DNA from: Streptomyces umbrinus
GTDB taxonomy: Bacteria > Actinomycetota > Actinomycetes > Streptomycetales > Streptomycetaceae
Length of the DNA stretch: 64,000 nt
Assembly (NCBI RefSeq): GCF_030817415.1
Contig: NZ_JAUSZI010000002.1
Location: 7,130,001-7,194,000, forward strand
Direction of reading: 5' to 3'
In this document: positions 62,812-64,000 of the stretch, one piece after another
How the letters are laid out: the number at the start of each line of letters is the position of its first letter
How positions within the stretch are numbered: the first letter of the stretch is position 1
The notes under the pieces: generated by a model
Seen by the model: the letters and a program-made list of their open reading frames with translations, nothing else
What the model was told of the DNA's origin: nothing
Database searches by the model: none
Translations under genes and position numbers: made by a program

Positions 62812-63739
62812 GGCCGTACGTCTCCTCAGCCTTCCAGAAGTAGATGAAGCCGCCGACGCCGGCGAGCAGCGCCCAGCCGACCGCGAGCGCCCACACGTGG
62901 TGGGGCAGCTGGCTCGCGTGGAAGGTGTCGATGAGCGCGAACCGCATGAGGTCGATGTAGACCGCGGCCGGGTTGCACTCCAGGGCGACCAGCACGATGT
63001 GCGGCATGTCCTGGTGGGCGGTGAGCACCTTGTCGATGCTCCACATGACACCGGACACGTACATCCAGGTGCGCAGCACGAACGGCATCAGCTGCGCGAT
63101 GTCCGGCGTCCTGGCGCCCATCCGGGCCATGATCATCGCCACGCCCGCGTTGAACACGAACTGCAGTGCCAGGGCGGGAACGACCAGGAGCCAGGACACG
63201 CTGACGGGCACGCCGACGCAGAGCAGGATCACGAACAGCGCGGCCATCGAGAACAGCAACTGCTGGAGCTGCTGCAGCGCGTACGAGACCGGGAGCGCGG
63301 CCCGCGGGAAGTGCAGGGCGCGCACCAGGCCGAGGCTGCCGGAGATCGCCCGGGTGCCCGCCATGATCGAGCTCTGGGTGAACGTCCACACGAAGACGCC
63401 GGTGACCAGGAACGGGATGTAGTCCGGGACGCCGCGGCTCGTGCCCATGAGCTCGCCGAAGATGAAGTAGTAGACCGCCGCGTTCAGCAGGGGCGTGGCC
63501 ACCTGCCAGACCTGGCCGAGCTTCGCCTGGCTGTACTGGGCGGTGAGCTTGGCGGTGGCGAACGCCGTGATGAAGTGCCTGCGAGCCCACAACTGGCGGA
63601 CGTACGCGGGCAGTGAGGGGCGGGCGCCGCTGACCGTGAGGCCGTAACGGGCGGCGAGTGCCGCGGCGTCGTCGGGCAGGGCGGCCGATGCCGGCACCGG
63701 GTCGGGTGCCGGGGGCGGTGTGTGGAGGACCTGACTCAC
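62804..63739 (-). CDS. Polysaccharide/teichoic acid ABC exporter permease (TagG-like)
   Basis: The 311-residue membrane protein belongs to the ABC-2 type exporters of polysaccharides and teichoic acids. A cytoplasmic N terminus (about 1-60) ends in YVRQLWARRHFITAFATAKL, typical of TagG/RfbD. Six membrane helices follow, including LLNAAVYYFIFGELMG near 90, VPDYIPFLVTGVFVWTFTQS, LFSMAALFVILLCVGVPVSV and VWALAVGWALLAGVGGFIYF near the end. ATPase and permease form an operon opposite to the biosynthetic genes; the region upstream carries repeats that may regulate it. Confidence 0.9.
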   Translation of the reverse strand: MSQVLHTPPPAPDPVPASAALPDDAAALAARYGLTVSGARPSLPAYVRQLWARRHFITAFATAKLTAQYSQAKLGQVWQVATPLLNAAVYYFIFGELMGTSRGVPDYIPFLVTGVFVWTFTQSSIMAGTRAISGSLGLVRALHFPRAALPVSYALQQLQQLLFSMAALFVILLCVGVPVSVSWLLVVPALALQFVFNAGVAMIMARMGARTPDIAQLMPFVLRTWMYVSGVMWSIDKVLTAHQDMPHIVLVALECNPAAVYIDLMRFALIDTFHASQLPHHVWALAVGWALLAGVGGFIYFWKAEETYGRG

Positions 63740-63826
63740 ATCCGCTGCTTTCGCTCGGAGCGCGGGGCTCGTGGGAGTGGGTGTGCGAACGGGGGTGCAC
63801 GAATGGGGTGTGCGAACGCTTCTTTT

Positions 63827-63946
63827 ACGTCGCTACGGGCCCGTCTTTACCCGTACCGGGGACCCTCTTTACGTCGGGACGGAACCGTATCGTCGTCACG
63901 TGAGCGTAGGCCGATCTCACGTCGGAACGCAACCGTTTCGTCGTGA
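63827..63946. promoter_or_regulatory. Three spaced ACGTCG-type repeats upstream of the exporter operon
   Basis: ACGTCG-initiated units occur at 63827, 63871 and 63919, spaced 44 and 48 bp. The last two are alike over about 29 bases (ACGTCGG-ACG-AACCGT-TCGTCGT-AC). They lie between the leftward exporter genes and a probable rightward gene, so they could be operators shared by both. Confidence 0.55.
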
Positions 63947-63959
63947 CGCCCCTATGCTG

Positions 63960-64000
63960 ATGAACATGACGACGAATGCCGACGGGACCCCGACGAACGC
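63960..64000 (+). CDS. Probable start of a new gene, cut by the right edge
   Basis: An open frame MNMTTNADGTPTN begins at the ATG at 63960 (other in-frame ATGs at 63954 and 63966) and runs off the window. TATGCT at 63953-63958 is -10-like but lies too close to serve these starts. Thirteen residues allow no functional call. Confidence 0.35.
   Translation, partial: MNMTTNADGTPTN

Overview
The window is high-GC actinobacterial chromosome, almost certainly Streptomyces. It has third-position G/C bias, many GTG starts, a near-canonical WhiB, an MtrA/MtrB/LpqB set, an unlinked tRNA-less rRNA operon, a 1,645-residue NAD-glutamate dehydrogenase and Streptomyces-type dispersed intergenic repeats. Gene order from fbiB to the Rv3235-like gene matches, from memory, the S. 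coelicolor SCO30xx core region, and is largely collinear with Mycobacterium tuberculosis Rv3262-Rv3235. This is therefore an ancient actinobacterial core block and not a genomic island. No phage, insertion sequence, CRISPR array, tRNA or biosynthetic gene cluster was recognised.

Layout. 1-2145 (minus): coenzyme F420 genes fbiB (cut by the window edge) and fbiA, then a cysteine dioxygenase. 2146-3150: a long regulatory gap and whiB. 3377-9823: a giant GT2/membrane glycosyltransferase, a DUF5719 partner, a zincin-like protein with a degenerate active site, and a DUF3499 protein. 9990-17073: a lactate permease, then sugar-phosphate genes (phosphomannomutase, a Trm112-like protein, a SIS-domain protein, mannose-6-phosphate isomerase) and a cation diffusion facilitator. 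17231-19390 (minus): a one-chain fructose-type PTS permease. 19806-21969: S-adenosylhomocysteine hydrolase and a hypothetical. 21995-24127: divergent RDD and SpoIIM-like membrane genes. 24128-29954: a complete 16S-23S-5S operon with promoters, boxA-like elements, processing stem and terminator. 30031-35704 (minus): a tightly coupled GPDPase-membrane / DUF4129 / DUF4350 / MoxR / DUF58 operon. 35845-42637: mtnA, mtrA, mtrB, lpqB and a ComF-like gene. 42952-49685: ribosome hibernation factor, orphan LuxR-type regulator, YcaQ-like and GNAT genes, secA. 49888-52147: Rv3235-like, DUF6912 and HAD genes. 52694-57631: gdhB. 57877-63739: a wall-polymer locus (GT2-TagF-like fusion, GT4, and a TagG/TagH-type ABC exporter on the opposite strand). 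A new gene probably begins at the right edge.

How the genes work together. Several themes concern the cell envelope and its coupling to growth. ManA and ManB supply mannose phosphates. The large glycosyltransferase, the TagF-like protein and the ABC exporter make and export glycopolymers. SecA, the MtrAB-LpqB signalling set and the MoxR/DUF58/RDD/SpoIIM proteins act at the membrane. AhcY and MtnA recycle the two by-products of S-adenosylmethionine. The HPF protein, next to the orphan regulator, handles ribosomes during starvation.

Most notable points: an rRNA operon lies between two halves of what is usually one MoxR/DUF58/RDD/SpoIIM neighbourhood; the whiB-linked zincin lacks the second histidine of HExxH; two perfect DnaA boxes lie between lpqB and comF; and several short tandem or dispersed repeats sit at gene boundaries.
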